A stretch of DNA of 64,000 bases from Roseibium suaedae (GTDB lineage Bacteria; Pseudomonadota; Alphaproteobacteria; Rhizobiales; Stappiaceae). A program made the translations under genes and the position numbers. This document shows, piece by piece, positions 34,085-43,255 of this stretch. The first letter of the stretch is position 1. The number at the start of each line of letters is the position of its first letter. The stretch covers positions 434,001-498,000 of the forward strand of contig NZ_FRBW01000001.1 of NCBI RefSeq assembly GCF_900142725.1, written 5' to 3'. The notes under the pieces were generated by a model that did not search any database, was not told the origin of the DNA, and saw only the letters and a list, made by a program, of their open reading frames with translations.

Positions 34085-35764
34085 TCAGTCGCAAAACTGC
34101 TGGCCGTTGAACATGAAGCAGTTGCCCGAGCGGCTGCCGCCCGTTGAACGCTTCGGGGTTTCCTTGGCTTTTTGCACGTAGCATTTGCCGGCGGAAGACA
34201 GCACCTGACCGGAAGGGCAGGTCTTCAGCACGCATTTGCCGCCGATCTCGTCATATTTCGCGCCGCACTCCAGCGGGCAGACACGGCCGGTAATTGCCGC
34301 CAGTTCCTCGCGTAGAGCCAACGAGGGTTCTGCATCGCTGAGTGTCCTGCCGCTGTGCTTGGCATAGGCCGCAAGCGCTGTCCGGCTTCCCCGTCCCCAG
34401 TCCCCGTCGATCTTGCCGGTGTAGCAGCCTGCCTCGGACAGCTTGCTTTGCAGGCCGCGCACAAGCACTTCCGGATCAATCTGGGCTGTCACGGTCGGTG
34501 CGGGCGCCGGTGCTTGCTGAGGCTGAATGTCGGCAGGGGTCAGGCTCGCCAGATGGGTCTGCACCTCATCCCTGTGCCGGCCATCGGGAAAGAGGCGGAG
34601 ATAGGCTTCGGCAAACTGCGTGCTCTCGCTCGTCACGACGCGCTGATAGGCTTGCTGTTCTCGTGCCGTCATCAGAAGGGACGCAACTTGCGTGTTCTGA
34701 GGCTGTTCGGATGCGAGGCCTTCGCAGGCGGCAATGATGTTGTTGTAGTCGTTGAAAATGATCGAGGATTTGGGCGCATCCGGATCGACCATCGTTTCGC
34801 AGAGGTTGCGCACGAGGGCAGGAGGAGCCGCAGGCTCGGGCGCTTTTGGAGAGGCCGGGTTCGCGGGAGTCTGGGACTTCGGCTTGAAATAGAAGTCGCC
34901 GATCAATTGGTCATAATAGCTTGGAACCTGTGACAGGCCGGTGCCTTGGAGCGCGGCGACCTGCACTTCCTTGCGCAGTTCCCGCACCATTGTGCGCAGT
35001 TCCACCCCATCGCGCTGCATGAGCTTCAGGAGGTTGCGCGTGAAGAGACCGTTGGGGTTCGTGTCTTCGGGGCCGAGCGAGTCGAGGGCTGCTTCGCCTG
35101 CGCCAGCGGAAAAGATCACGAAGGAGCCTGTGGGTGGGTCGACCCGTGCAAGGCCCCTGGTGTTGCCCAGGCTGCGGGTCCGGTTGCGGGCAAAGGGATT
35201 GTCCCGGCATGCGTCCAGGATGGCGAGAGTCACACGAGGGGACCGGCCTTCGATATCCAGGATAAGGTCGGACAGGTTGATCGCTTCGCTGCGCAGCAGC
35301 CGGTCGTCATTGTAGTCAAGCGACGGGATGTCGATCGGCAGCAGATAGTTTGCGCCCTGAAGTTCCACGCCGTGCCCGGCGTAATAGAGCATCACTTCGG
35401 CATCAGGCGTGATGGATTCCAGAAAGCGGTCGATGGCCTGGTTCATGTCGAACCGGCCGGCATCTTCCACCAGCGTGGTGGTGAACCCGAGGTCGCGGGT
35501 GACATTGGCGACGGAGCGCGCATCGGTCACCGAATTGGCGAGCGGGGTCACGTTGCCATAGGCTGCATTGCCGATCACCAGCGCCAGCCGCGTCCCTTCG
35601 GAGGACGGATTGGTCGGCGGCATGGTGTTCCAGGTGGCTGCTTCGGATGTTGCCAGATGTGAGAAGAGCCAGATCAGGCAGAGTGCCGCGGTCGCTCCAG
35701 CCCTTTTAAAGACAGAGCAGGCAGAGAGATGGCTAACAACAAAACGGGTCATACTTGAAATCAT
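34085..35764 (-). CDS. Secreted caspase-family (C14) peptidase with peptidoglycan-binding-like domain
   Basis: A 559-residue protein. An N-terminal hydrophobic signal or anchor (about 20-43) precedes a caspase domain (about 55-290) with the catalytic His131 in YYAGHGVE and Cys186 in LDACRDNPF. A Pro/Ala-rich linker follows, then a helical segment, a PG_binding_1-like domain (about 425-490, LQSKLSEAGCYTGKIDGDWG) and a Cys-rich tail with six Cys. Such orthocaspases cleave after basic residues; the wall-binding domain suggests a periplasmic role (inference). Start ATG at 35764; ATG at 35752 and TTG at 35791 are alternatives. First gene of an operon with two secreted four-Cys proteins. Confidence 0.87.
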   Translation of the reverse strand: MISSMTRFVVSHLSACSVFKRAGATAALCLIWLFSHLATSEAATWNTMPPTNPSSEGTRLALVIGNAAYGNVTPLANSVTDARSVANVTRDLGFTTTLVEDAGRFDMNQAIDRFLESITPDAEVMLYYAGHGVELQGANYLLPIDIPSLDYNDDRLLRSEAINLSDLILDIEGRSPRVTLAILDACRDNPFARNRTRSLGNTRGLARVDPPTGSFVIFSAGAGEAALDSLGPEDTNPNGLFTRNLLKLMQRDGVELRTMVRELRKEVQVAALQGTGLSQVPSYYDQLIGDFYFKPKSQTPANPASPKAPEPAAPPALVRNLCETMVDPDAPKSSIIFNDYNNIIAACEGLASEQPQNTQVASLLMTAREQQAYQRVVTSESTQFAEAYLRLFPDGRHRDEVQTHLASLTPADIQPQQAPAPAPTVTAQIDPEVLVRGLQSKLSEAGCYTGKIDGDWGRGSRTALAAYAKHSGRTLSDAEPSLALREELAAITGRVCPLECGAKYDEIGGKCVLKTCPSGQVLSSAGKCYVQKAKETPKRSTGGSRSGNCFMFNGQQFCD

Positions 35765-36112
35765 GTCCGAAAGCGCACTGTCCGAGTTCAATCAAAAAGG
35801 GCAAACACCCGGGCGGGAATGAATTGTCTGAAACCAGCACTGCACCTGCTAGAGATTACCGTGCTGGGCCGTTCAGATATATTAGGTTTGAATCGCGAGA
35901 TATTTCAAACAAATCATCCGGGGGAGGGTAACCAATTGTGCAATTGGCGCCGCTTTCTCTCGGGAAGGTTAGGATTGACTGACAATACACTCAGGTTTCT
36001 GGGGGCGTGCCCTTCAATAGTCTGGAAAGCTGTTGGACCGTCCAAATGCAGAAAGGCCGGAGCGTGGAAACGCCCCGGCCAATCGTAACAGGTCGCTCTG
36101 TGCGGCTTGCGC
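35765..36112. other. Intergenic region upstream of the caspase operon
   Basis: 348 bp between the caspase gene start and the dapD stop, both minus strand. It must hold the caspase operon promoter and the dapD terminator (36055-36080). An 89-codon plus-strand frame at 35819-36088 crosses the terminator and has no family resemblance, so I see no gene here. Confidence 0.5.
36055..36080 (-). terminator. Terminator after dapD
   Basis: Read on the minus strand, an 11-bp stem with one mismatch (GGCCGGGGCGT/ACGCTCCGGCC) and loop TTCC is followed by TTTCTGCATTT, 32 bp beyond the dapD stop. Confidence 0.8.
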
Positions 36113-36961
36113 TCAGTCGCGCAACAGTTCGTTGATGCCGGTCTTGGAGCGGGTCTGGGCGTCCACACGCTTGACGATCACGGCGCAGTAGAGGCTCGGG
36201 CCCGGCTCGCCATTCGGCAGTGGCTTGCCCGGCAGCGTACCTGCAACCACGACCGAGTAGGGCGGAACTTCGCCATACATGATCTCACCGGTTGCCCGGT
36301 CGACGATCTTGGTGGATTTGCCGATGAAGACGCCCATTCCGAGAACGGCGCCTTCGCGCACAATGCAGCCTTCCACGACTTCCGAGCGGGCGCCGATGAA
36401 GCAGTTGTCTTCAATGATGGTCGGGCCGGCCTGAAGCGGCTCCAGAACGCCGCCAATGCCGACGCCGCCGGACAGGTGCACATTTGCGCCGATCTGGGCA
36501 CAGGAGCCAACAGTGGCCCAGGTGTCGACCATGGTGTTCTCGCCGACATAGGCGCCGAGGTTCACGAAGGACGGCATCAGAACGGCGCCCTTGGAGATGA
36601 AGGCAGAACGGCGGACAACAGCATTCGGAACAGCACGGAAGCCTGCGGAGCGGAACTGGTTTTCGCCCCAGCCTTCGAACTTGGACGGCACCTTGTCCCA
36701 CCAGGTGGACTCGCCCGGGCCGCCCTTCACGACTTCCATGTCGTTCAGGCGGAACGACAGCAGCACGGCCTTCTTGGCCCACTGATTGACGACCCAGTCA
36801 CCGTCTTTCTTTTCTGCAACGCGCAGGGTGCCCTGATCCATGAGGGTCAGTGCCTTTTCAACGGCGTCCCGAACGTCCCCTTGGGTGTTGACGTCAATGT
36901 TGGCGCGGTCGTCAAAGGCGGCGTCGATGGTCGAGGCCAGATTGGCGAGGTCAGTGGTCAT
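36113..36961 (-). CDS. dapD: Tetrahydrodipicolinate N-succinyltransferase
   Basis: A 282-residue left-handed beta-helix acyltransferase making N-succinyl-2-amino-6-ketopimelate from tetrahydrodipicolinate and succinyl-CoA, upstream of DapE in diaminopimelate synthesis. Hexapeptide repeats fill about residues 110-220 ([41 protein letters not shown]), and the C-terminal segment [15 protein letters not shown] is typical. Length is normal. Divergent from the EamA transporter across 196 bp. Confidence 0.97.
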   Translation of the reverse strand: MTTDLANLASTIDAAFDDRANIDVNTQGDVRDAVEKALTLMDQGTLRVAEKKDGDWVVNQWAKKAVLLSFRLNDMEVVKGGPGESTWWDKVPSKFEGWGENQFRSAGFRAVPNAVVRRSAFISKGAVLMPSFVNLGAYVGENTMVDTWATVGSCAQIGANVHLSGGVGIGGVLEPLQAGPTIIEDNCFIGARSEVVEGCIVREGAVLGMGVFIGKSTKIVDRATGEIMYGEVPPYSVVVAGTLPGKPLPNGEPGPSLYCAVIVKRVDAQTRSKTGINELLRD

Positions 36962-37157
36962 GGACGGGAAAGTCTCCTGCGAGGCTTGTTGGCATGGATG
37001 TGGAGCGGACCTAAGCGCCAGTGCGCTTCGCTGTCAAGCCGACCTTCAGTGGCAACGTCAAGCATCGTTGAGTTTATGTCCCACCTTTCGCCCGCTTCGC
37101 CGTGGTATCGGGCAAGGAACGCTTGAGATATCTGCATGAGGCAGACAGGAGGTCTTG

Positions 37158-38063
37158 ATGGAACTTTGGATCCCGATCACGCTTTTTGCGGCCTTTTGCC
37201 AGAACCTCCGCTCCGCCATGCAGAAGAAGATGAAGGGGACCTTCGGCACGACGGCCGCGACCTTTGTCCGTTTCAGCTACGGTTTTCCCTTTGCGGTGAT
37301 TTATGTGGCCGTGTTGCATTTCGGATTTGGCCTAGCCTTTCCGGGCTTGACCCTGGCTGCCGCCATCAACGGAGCCATTGGCGGTCTGGCGCAGATCGCT
37401 GCGACGTTTCTGCTGGTTCACCTCTTCTCCTACAGGAATTTTGCTGTCGGCACGGCCTATTCCAAGACCGAGCCGGTTCAAGCGGCCCTGTTCGGCTTTC
37501 TGATTCTGGGTGAGCAACTGACGCTGATTGCCGCCCTTTCCATTCTCGTTGGCGTGATTGGCGTGATCGTGATTTCGGTGGCGCGCACGCCCCTGACGCT
37601 CAAGGCTGTCGGATCGGCCCTGGTTGGAAAGCCCGCCCTGATCGGACTTGCCTCCGCCGCGCTGTTTGGCGGGTCTGCGGCCTTCTACCGGGCAGCAACC
37701 CTCTCTCTGGATGGCGGGGAAGTCGCCATGCGGGCAGGCTTCGCTCTGGCCTGCGTTACCTTCTTCCAGACGGTCGTGATGGGGCTCTGGATGGGCTGGC
37801 GCGCACCTGATCAGCTTGTCTCCTGCGTGCGGCATTGGCGGGTGGCGGGCTGGATCGGCCTTGCGGGCATTGCCGGATCTGTGGGCTGGTTCACGGCCAT
37901 GACCTTGCAGCAGGTGGCCTATGTCCGTGCCCTGGCCCAGATCGAGCTGGTCTTCACCTTTGCCGCGTCCTGGCTGTATTTCCGCGAGCATGTGTCCCGC
38001 ATCGAAGTCGCCGGCTGCGCCTTGATCATCGGCGCGGTGCTGGGGCTCATTCTGTGGGGCTAG
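37158..38063 (+). CDS. EamA/DMT family transporter
   Basis: A 301-residue inner-membrane protein with ten predicted membrane helices in two EamA halves (drug/metabolite transporter superfamily). The end of each half contains the expected SKTEPVQAALFGFLILGE-like and ALAQIELVFTFAASWLYF-like helices. Substrate unknown. The ATG at 37158 has AGGAGG 5 bases upstream. Its 3' end overlaps the convergent LysR gene by 17 bp. Confidence 0.87.
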   Translation: MELWIPITLFAAFCQNLRSAMQKKMKGTFGTTAATFVRFSYGFPFAVIYVAVLHFGFGLAFPGLTLAAAINGAIGGLAQIAATFLLVHLFSYRNFAVGTAYSKTEPVQAALFGFLILGEQLTLIAALSILVGVIGVIVISVARTPLTLKAVGSALVGKPALIGLASAALFGGSAAFYRAATLSLDGGEVAMRAGFALACVTFFQTVVMGLWMGWRAPDQLVSCVRHWRVAGWIGLAGIAGSVGWFTAMTLQQVAYVRALAQIELVFTFAASWLYFREHVSRIEVAGCALIIGAVLGLILWG

Positions 38064-38925
38064 CCGCAGTCTCCTGAAGCCAGTCCCGGAAGGCGGCCAC
38101 TGGCCGGGAAATCGGCCGGTTGGGGGAACGGACGAACCAGTAGCCGGTCTCAAGTTCCAGAACCGGCCAGTCCGGCATCACGAGGTGCCCTGCACGGATT
38201 TCCTGCTCGACGAAGCGCCTGTCGATGACAAGGGCCCCCATTCCGGCGACGGCTGCCTGAATGGCAAGGTCCCGGCTTTCCAGCAGCGTGCCGGAGGCCG
38301 CGTCCGAATGGCTCAGGCCGGTCTTCTGCAGCCAGAGCGGCCAGTCGTTGCGGCGGCTGGCGCTGTGCAGCAGGCGCAATCGGGACAGGGACGGCTGGAT
38401 CTCGCTCTTGCTGTCCGGAAGCAGCTTGGGCGCCATGGTGACGGCGAGGTGCTCCTGCCAGAGCAGCGAGCGGTCCACCCCGGTCCAGTTGCCTCTGCCG
38501 AGCCGGATGGCGCAGTCGTAGTTCTCCCGTTCCAGATCGATCACGCGGGTTGAGGCGGACAGAAGGATCTCGACATCCGGCTGGCGGGCCTGGAATTCTG
38601 GAAGGCGGGGAATCAGCCAGCGGGTGGCGAATGTGGAGACGGTGCTGATGCGTAATTCTGTGCGGCCCCGGCGCCGGAAGCTGTCGACAGCGCCATCGAT
38701 CCGCTCAAAGGCATCTCCGATTCCGACCGCAAGTCTCTGCCCTTCTTCGGTCAGGGTCAGACCGCGCCCGTCGCGCAGGACGAGGGTGGTTCCCAGCTCG
38801 CTTTCCAGCTTGCGCATGAGGTGGGACAGGGCGGACGGAGAGACGCCGAGTTCTTCCGCGGCCTGTGCTGCGCGACCATGACGGGCCAGGAGGGAAAAGG
38901 CATGAAGGGCACGCAGGGACGCCAT
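38047..38925 (-). CDS. LysR family transcriptional regulator (GcvA-like)
   Basis: A 292-residue regulator: winged HTH at residues about 4-62 (LLARHGRAAQAAEELGVSPSALSHLMRKLE) and a periplasmic-binding-like effector domain (about 90-285). The FATRWLIPRL and YDCAIRLGRGNW segments are typical of the GcvA/AmpR branch. Start ATG at 38925. It is convergent with the EamA gene and co-directional with DUF817 upstream; targets unknown. Confidence 0.9.
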   Translation of the reverse strand: MASLRALHAFSLLARHGRAAQAAEELGVSPSALSHLMRKLESELGTTLVLRDGRGLTLTEEGQRLAVGIGDAFERIDGAVDSFRRRGRTELRISTVSTFATRWLIPRLPEFQARQPDVEILLSASTRVIDLERENYDCAIRLGRGNWTGVDRSLLWQEHLAVTMAPKLLPDSKSEIQPSLSRLRLLHSASRRNDWPLWLQKTGLSHSDAASGTLLESRDLAIQAAVAGMGALVIDRRFVEQEIRAGHLVMPDWPVLELETGYWFVRSPNRPISRPVAAFRDWLQETAASPTE

Positions 38926-38996
38926 GGTGGATCTCTTGAAACAGTTGAGTTTCAATCAATAGATCCAAGCCCGTTCCGCGTCCAGTGGGCGCGGCA

Positions 38997-39908
38997 TCAA
39001 GCCTTTTTCTTTTGGCGGTCTGCCTCGCTTTCCGGCGGGCTGATCAGGGTGACCAGAACGAAGGAAATGATCATCAGCAGAACCCAGGCGTTGAGTTTTG
39101 CAAGCGAGACCAGTTGCCAGCCATGTTCCTGTCCGGGATAGCGCCAGGCATTCGCGAAGGTGCCAATGTTCTCCGCCAGCCAGATGAACAGCCCGACCAG
39201 GAAGAAGCCCAGGACCAGCGGCATCCTGTGCCGGTAGCGATAGACGGAATAATGAACCCACGTGCGGCCATAGAGCAGGAACAGCAACGCAAACAGACCG
39301 ATCCGAAGATCGATGATGTAGTGGTGGGAGAAGAAGTTCACATAGATGGCAGCGGCAAAAAGCCAGGTCGCCCAGAGCGGCGGATAGCGCGTGTAGCCGA
39401 AATCGAAGATGCGGCTGACACGGGCCAGATAGCTGCCGACGGCCGCATACATGAAGCCGGTGAACAGTGGCACCCCGCCAATGCGGAACAGGCTTTCCTC
39501 CGGATAGACCCAGGAGCCGGCAGCGGTCTTGAACACTTCCATCGCCGTTCCGACGATGTGGAAGATGATGATCACCTTCGCCTCATCCAGCGTTTCGAGC
39601 TTTGCGGCGAGAAGCCAGATCTGGATGCCGACGGCTGAAAGGAAGAGAAAATCGTACCGGGTAAGCGCCGCGTCATCCGGATAAAGAAACCGCGTTCCAA
39701 GGATCAGCGCCAGCAGGAGCCCGCCATAGATGCAGGCATAGGCCTGCTTGATGCCGAAGGCCAGGAACTCGACGGCAGCCCTGGCGAACCATCCCTTGCC
39801 CAGCATGCGGTAGACCCTGGGAAGGTTGGCATGAATCAGCCGCTCGGTGCGCGAGGCGGCATGTGCAGGACGGCCCAGCCGTTGAACGATCGGATTCATC
39901 TTGATCAT
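38997..39908 (-). CDS. DUF817 family membrane protein
   Basis: A 303-residue integral membrane protein with about eight hydrophobic helices. The segments AFGIKQAYACIYGGLLL, VFKTAAGSWVYPEE and NFFSHHYIIDLR are hallmarks of DUF817 (YoaT-like). The HHxxxD element in the membrane could bind metal (inference). Function unknown. It begins 39 bp after the pyrimidine 5'-nucleotidase gene on the same strand; ATG at 39899 is an alternative start. Confidence 0.85.
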   Translation of the reverse strand: MIKMNPIVQRLGRPAHAASRTERLIHANLPRVYRMLGKGWFARAAVEFLAFGIKQAYACIYGGLLLALILGTRFLYPDDAALTRYDFLFLSAVGIQIWLLAAKLETLDEAKVIIIFHIVGTAMEVFKTAAGSWVYPEESLFRIGGVPLFTGFMYAAVGSYLARVSRIFDFGYTRYPPLWATWLFAAAIYVNFFSHHYIIDLRIGLFALLFLLYGRTWVHYSVYRYRHRMPLVLGFFLVGLFIWLAENIGTFANAWRYPGQEHGWQLVSLAKLNAWVLLMIISFVLVTLISPPESEADRQKKKA

Positions 39909-39947
39909 TCCGGGTGCACCGTCCTGTGTCTGAGTTTCGGCCTGTCC

Positions 39948-40700
39948 TCAGGACAGAGTGCGCATGGCCCCGCCAACGGCTGCCAGGAAGCCGGCAAGGT
40001 CTTCTGTCACGAAGTCCACGTGCTTGGTACCTTCTGCTTCCAGATCCCAGTCTTCCCGGAAGACGTCGCGGGTGCCGGGGGGCACGATCAGGACGGTCTG
40101 CATGCCGAGCTTGTGCGGGGCATCCAGGTTCTTCGGAAGGTCCTCGAACATGGCGGCGCGGACGGGCGAAATGCCGGTGCGCTGCACAAACAGCTCGTAG
40201 GTCTCAAGATTCGGCTTCGGCAGAAGGTCGGCTGCGACGATATCGAAGATGTCCTCGAACTCACCGGTGATGCCAAGTGCTTCCGCCGTGCGCTCCGCAT
40301 GAGGGCGGTCGCCATTGGTGAAGATGAACTTCTTGCCCGGCAGCTCTGCGATGGCCTTGCGCAATTCGGGATTGGGTTTCAATGCCGAATAGTCGATGTC
40401 ATGGGCGTGGCGGAGAAATTCGTCCGGATCGATCTTGTGCTCGACCATCAGCCCGCGCAGGGTGGTGCCATACTCATGATAGTAGGCTTTCTGGCGGATC
40501 TGGGCTTCGTCCTGGCTGATGCCAAGCAGACGCGCCACATAGGACGCAATCTGGTCGTTGATCTGCGTGAAAAGATCCGCATCTGCCGGATAGAGCGTGT
40601 TGTCGAGGTCGAAGACCCAGGCTTCGACCCCATGAAACACACGCAGGTCCCGGCGGTGGGCGTGCTGGCCTTCCGCCGGAAGGGTTTTCTTGCCTGTCAC
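39948..40700 (-). CDS. Pyrimidine 5'-nucleotidase (HAD, SDT1-like)
   Basis: A 250-residue HAD phosphatase of the SDT1/PHM8 subgroup that dephosphorylates pyrimidine nucleoside monophosphates. Motif [11 protein letters not shown] (near residue 30), motif [14 protein letters not shown], motif [11 protein letters not shown] and motif [14 protein letters not shown] are intact. It starts with GTG overlapping the argB stop as GTGA, so it is translationally coupled to argB, an arrangement recalled from other alphaproteobacteria. Confidence 0.92.
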   Translation of the reverse strand: MTGKKTLPAEGQHAHRRDLRVFHGVEAWVFDLDNTLYPADADLFTQINDQIASYVARLLGISQDEAQIRQKAYYHEYGTTLRGLMVEHKIDPDEFLRHAHDIDYSALKPNPELRKAIAELPGKKFIFTNGDRPHAERTAEALGITGEFEDIFDIVAADLLPKPNLETYELFVQRTGISPVRAAMFEDLPKNLDAPHKLGMQTVLIVPPGTRDVFREDWDLEAEGTKHVDFVTEDLAGFLAAVGGAMRTLS

Positions 40701-41584
40701 GGTCTGATCAACGTCCCCGCGCCGCCGTCGGTGAACAGCTCGAGCAGCACCGCATGCGGAACCTTGCCGTTCAGGATCACGACACCTTCGACGCCCTGTT
40801 CGAGAGCTTCGAAGCAGGTTTCGACCTTGGGGATCATGCCGCCGGAGATGGTGCCGTCGTTGATGAGTTCCTTGGCGCGGGCAACGGTCAGCTGCTTGAT
40901 CAGCTTGCCTTCCTTGTCCAGAACGCCGGGCACGTCCGTCAGGAACAGCAGCCGCTTGGCGTTCAGGGAGCCGGCGATAGCGCCTGCGAAAGTGTCCGCA
41001 TTGACGTTGTAGGTCTCGCCATCAACGCCGGGGGCAACAGGTGCGATGACCGGGATGAGGTCTTCCTTGAGCACCAGCTTCAGCACGGTCGGATTGACGG
41101 TTGCCGGTTCGCCGACGAAGCCGAGATCAATCACCTTCTCGATGTTGGAATCCGGATCAATAGACGTGCGGCGCAGCTTCTCGGCTGTCACCATATTGCC
41201 GTCCTTACCGCACAGGCCGACCGCGCGGCCGCCTTCGGCGTTGATCGTCTGAACGATTTCCTTGTTGATCGACCCGGCCAGAACCATCTCGACGATCTCG
41301 ACGGTAGCCTTGTCGGTCACGCGCAGACCGCCCTGGAACTCGCTGACGATGCCGAGACGGGTCAGCATGCTGCCGATCTGCGGTCCGCCGCCATGGACGA
41401 CGACCGGCTGGACACCGGACTGGCGCAGCAGGGTGATGTCCCGCGCGAAAGCCTTGCCCAGTTCAGGGTCGCCCATCGCATGACCGCCGTATTTCACCAC
41501 CACGGTCCGGTTGTCGTAGCGCTGCATGTAGGGCAGGGCCTGGGCAATGATATGGGCGCGGTTGAGTTCTTCAGTCGTGGTCAT
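40697..41584 (-). CDS. argB: Acetylglutamate kinase
   Basis: A 295-residue amino-acid kinase catalysing the second step of arginine synthesis. Landmarks: [10 protein letters not shown] (Lys-Gly-Gly phosphate loop), [12 protein letters not shown], and [16 protein letters not shown] plus GGMIPKV for nucleotide binding. The ATG at 41584 matches the family N-terminus ([19 protein letters not shown], helical extension typical of arginine-inhibited hexameric enzymes). It lies 89 bp after engB. Confidence 0.97.
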   Translation of the reverse strand: MTTTEELNRAHIIAQALPYMQRYDNRTVVVKYGGHAMGDPELGKAFARDITLLRQSGVQPVVVHGGGPQIGSMLTRLGIVSEFQGGLRVTDKATVEIVEMVLAGSINKEIVQTINAEGGRAVGLCGKDGNMVTAEKLRRTSIDPDSNIEKVIDLGFVGEPATVNPTVLKLVLKEDLIPVIAPVAPGVDGETYNVNADTFAGAIAGSLNAKRLLFLTDVPGVLDKEGKLIKQLTVARAKELINDGTISGGMIPKVETCFEALEQGVEGVVILNGKVPHAVLLELFTDGGAGTLIRP

Positions 41585-41673
41585 GGGGCAGGTGAACTCG
41601 CTTTGACTGGAGTGAACAGAGTTTCGCTTGATAGCCGGTTTTGAACCGGCACTCAATCGGCGGCTGCGTATCG

Positions 41674-42321
41674 TCAGTTGGTGACGAGCTGATGAATTTC
41701 GGCTTTCAGCTCTGCCATCCCGTGGCCCTTTTCCGAAGACGTGGCGAGGATTTCGGGATAGGCGGCGGGCCGTTTGATCAGCTTCGCGGAGGTCTCTTCC
41801 ATCAGGCGGACAAGGGCGGGCGGCTTGATCTTGTCGGACTTGGTGAGCACCACCTGATAGATCACGGCGGCCTTGTCCAGAAGCGCCATGGCTTCCAGGT
41901 CATTGGCTTTCAGGCCGTGGCGGCTGTCGATCAGCAGGAAGACACGGCGCAGAGTCGGGCGGCCGCGCAGATAGGAGAAGACGAGCTTCGTCCAGGAGTC
42001 GACCAATTCCTTTGGCGCCTGCGCATAGCCGTAGCCTGGCATGTCGACGATGGTCAGAGGCGTGTCATCCGCTGCAAAGAAGTTCAGCATCTGCGTCCGG
42101 CCCGGAGTGCTGGACGTGCGTGCCAGATCCTTGCGCCCGGTCAGGGCGTTGATCAGGCTGGACTTGCCGACGTTGGACCGCCCTGCGAAGGCGATCTCGG
42201 TGTTGCCGATGGCAGGCAGGTTGGCCATGTCCGCCACGCTTGTGCGGAAGGTCCAGGGCTTGGCAAACAGCAGCCGTCCGGCTTCCAGCTGTTCTGTGGA
42301 GAATTTTGCATCGTCGCTCAT
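41674..42321 (-). CDS. engB: Ribosome biogenesis GTP-binding protein YsxC/EngB
   Basis: A 215-residue small GTPase needed for 50S assembly. G1 GRSNVGKSS (near residue 47), G2 STPGRTQ, G3 DMPGYGYA, G4 LTKSDK and G5 SSEKGHG are all present. ATG at 42321 is used; the upstream in-frame extension overlaps the previous gene and is unlike the family. Member of the conserved rnpA-yidC-engB-argB series. Confidence 0.96.
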   Translation of the reverse strand: MSDDAKFSTEQLEAGRLLFAKPWTFRTSVADMANLPAIGNTEIAFAGRSNVGKSSLINALTGRKDLARTSSTPGRTQMLNFFAADDTPLTIVDMPGYGYAQAPKELVDSWTKLVFSYLRGRPTLRRVFLLIDSRHGLKANDLEAMALLDKAAVIYQVVLTKSDKIKPPALVRLMEETSAKLIKRPAAYPEILATSSEKGHGMAELKAEIHQLVTN

Positions 42322-42385
42322 GTGACGACTTCTAGCGGGCAAAAACGCTCCCGTCGAGTAGCAGCAGGTGCCGGACGGCCTGGTT

Positions 42386-43036
42386 TCATGGCTCTCTGGC
42401 AGCGATTTCCTCAAGAGCTGTGATGCCGGACTGGCGCAGGGCGGTCAAAGCCCCGGTGATCCTGTCCGCGGGCCAGTCCCACCAGGCAACAGCCAGAAGC
42501 CTGCGAATGTCTTCCTCCGGAAAGCGGAGCCTGACCACACGCGCCGGATTGCCGGCCACCACGGCATAGTCGGGTACATCCCCGGCGACGACCGACTTGG
42601 CGCCGATGATCGCGCCATTACCGATTTTCACGCCGGGCAGGATGGTCGCGCCATTGCCGATCCAGACGTCGTTGCCGATCATCGTGTCGCCCCGGTTGGC
42701 TCTGGCAAAGCTCTCGGGATTGAAGTCCTTCTCCCAGCCATTCTGGAAGATGCTGAAAGGGTAGGTGCTCACCCCGTCCATCGCATGGTTTGCGCCGTTC
42801 ATGATGAACTGCACACCGGAGGCGATGGCGCAGAACTTTCCGATGACGAGCCGGTCGCCGATGAAGTCGAAATGATAGCGGACGCATTTCTCCTGAAACT
42901 GGTCCGCGCCCTCGAAATCATGGAAGTAGCTGTAGTCGCCAGCCTCAATGTTTGAGCCGGTGATGACGTTCTTGATGAAAACAGTGTGAGGCGCCCCCTG
43001 AAACGGGTAGCGCTCATCGGGATTCGGGCCGTGCAT
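42386..43036 (-). CDS. CatB/Vat-type left-handed beta-helix O-acetyltransferase
   Basis: A 216-residue xenobiotic acetyltransferase-family protein. Hexapeptide repeats ([43 protein letters not shown]) and the catalytic-His loop NGANHAMDG (His84) match CatB-type chloramphenicol and Vat streptogramin acetyltransferases; the WWDWPADRI tail is also typical. The real substrate is not known; many chromosomal members have no resistance role. AGGAGG precedes the ATG. It sits inside an otherwise conserved housekeeping series between yidC and engB. Confidence 0.88.
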   Translation of the reverse strand: MHGPNPDERYPFQGAPHTVFIKNVITGSNIEAGDYSYFHDFEGADQFQEKCVRYHFDFIGDRLVIGKFCAIASGVQFIMNGANHAMDGVSTYPFSIFQNGWEKDFNPESFARANRGDTMIGNDVWIGNGATILPGVKIGNGAIIGAKSVVAGDVPDYAVVAGNPARVVRLRFPEEDIRRLLAVAWWDWPADRITGALTALRQSGITALEEIAAREP

Positions 43037-43193
43037 GGGGCCTCCTGAGCTCAGATGGTGCAAGGGAAGGGGCAACGCGTGAGCGCTGACGACCCGTGGC
43101 GGGTGATGTCACCTTGCTGAACGGGTCTGAACTTAGTGGATCATTGGCCTGCGGTTCCCTGTGCTCGGCGCTCGGACTGTATCCGGACATGCA

Positions 43194-43223
43194 AAAAGGG
43201 CTCCGCGATCACGGAGCCCTTTT
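43194..43223 (-). terminator. Terminator after yidC
   Basis: A 12-bp stem AAAAGGGCTCCG/CGGAGCCCTTTT (6-base loop) is followed on the minus strand by a T-run ending about 63 bp past the yidC stop. Confidence 0.9.
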
Positions 43224-43255
43224 CTTGTATCAGCGTTTGCCTTGTGCTTCAGCCG

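Noticed and set aside
35819..36088. 89-codon plus-strand frame upstream of the caspase operon
   Set aside because: Runs through the dapD terminator and has no family resemblance.
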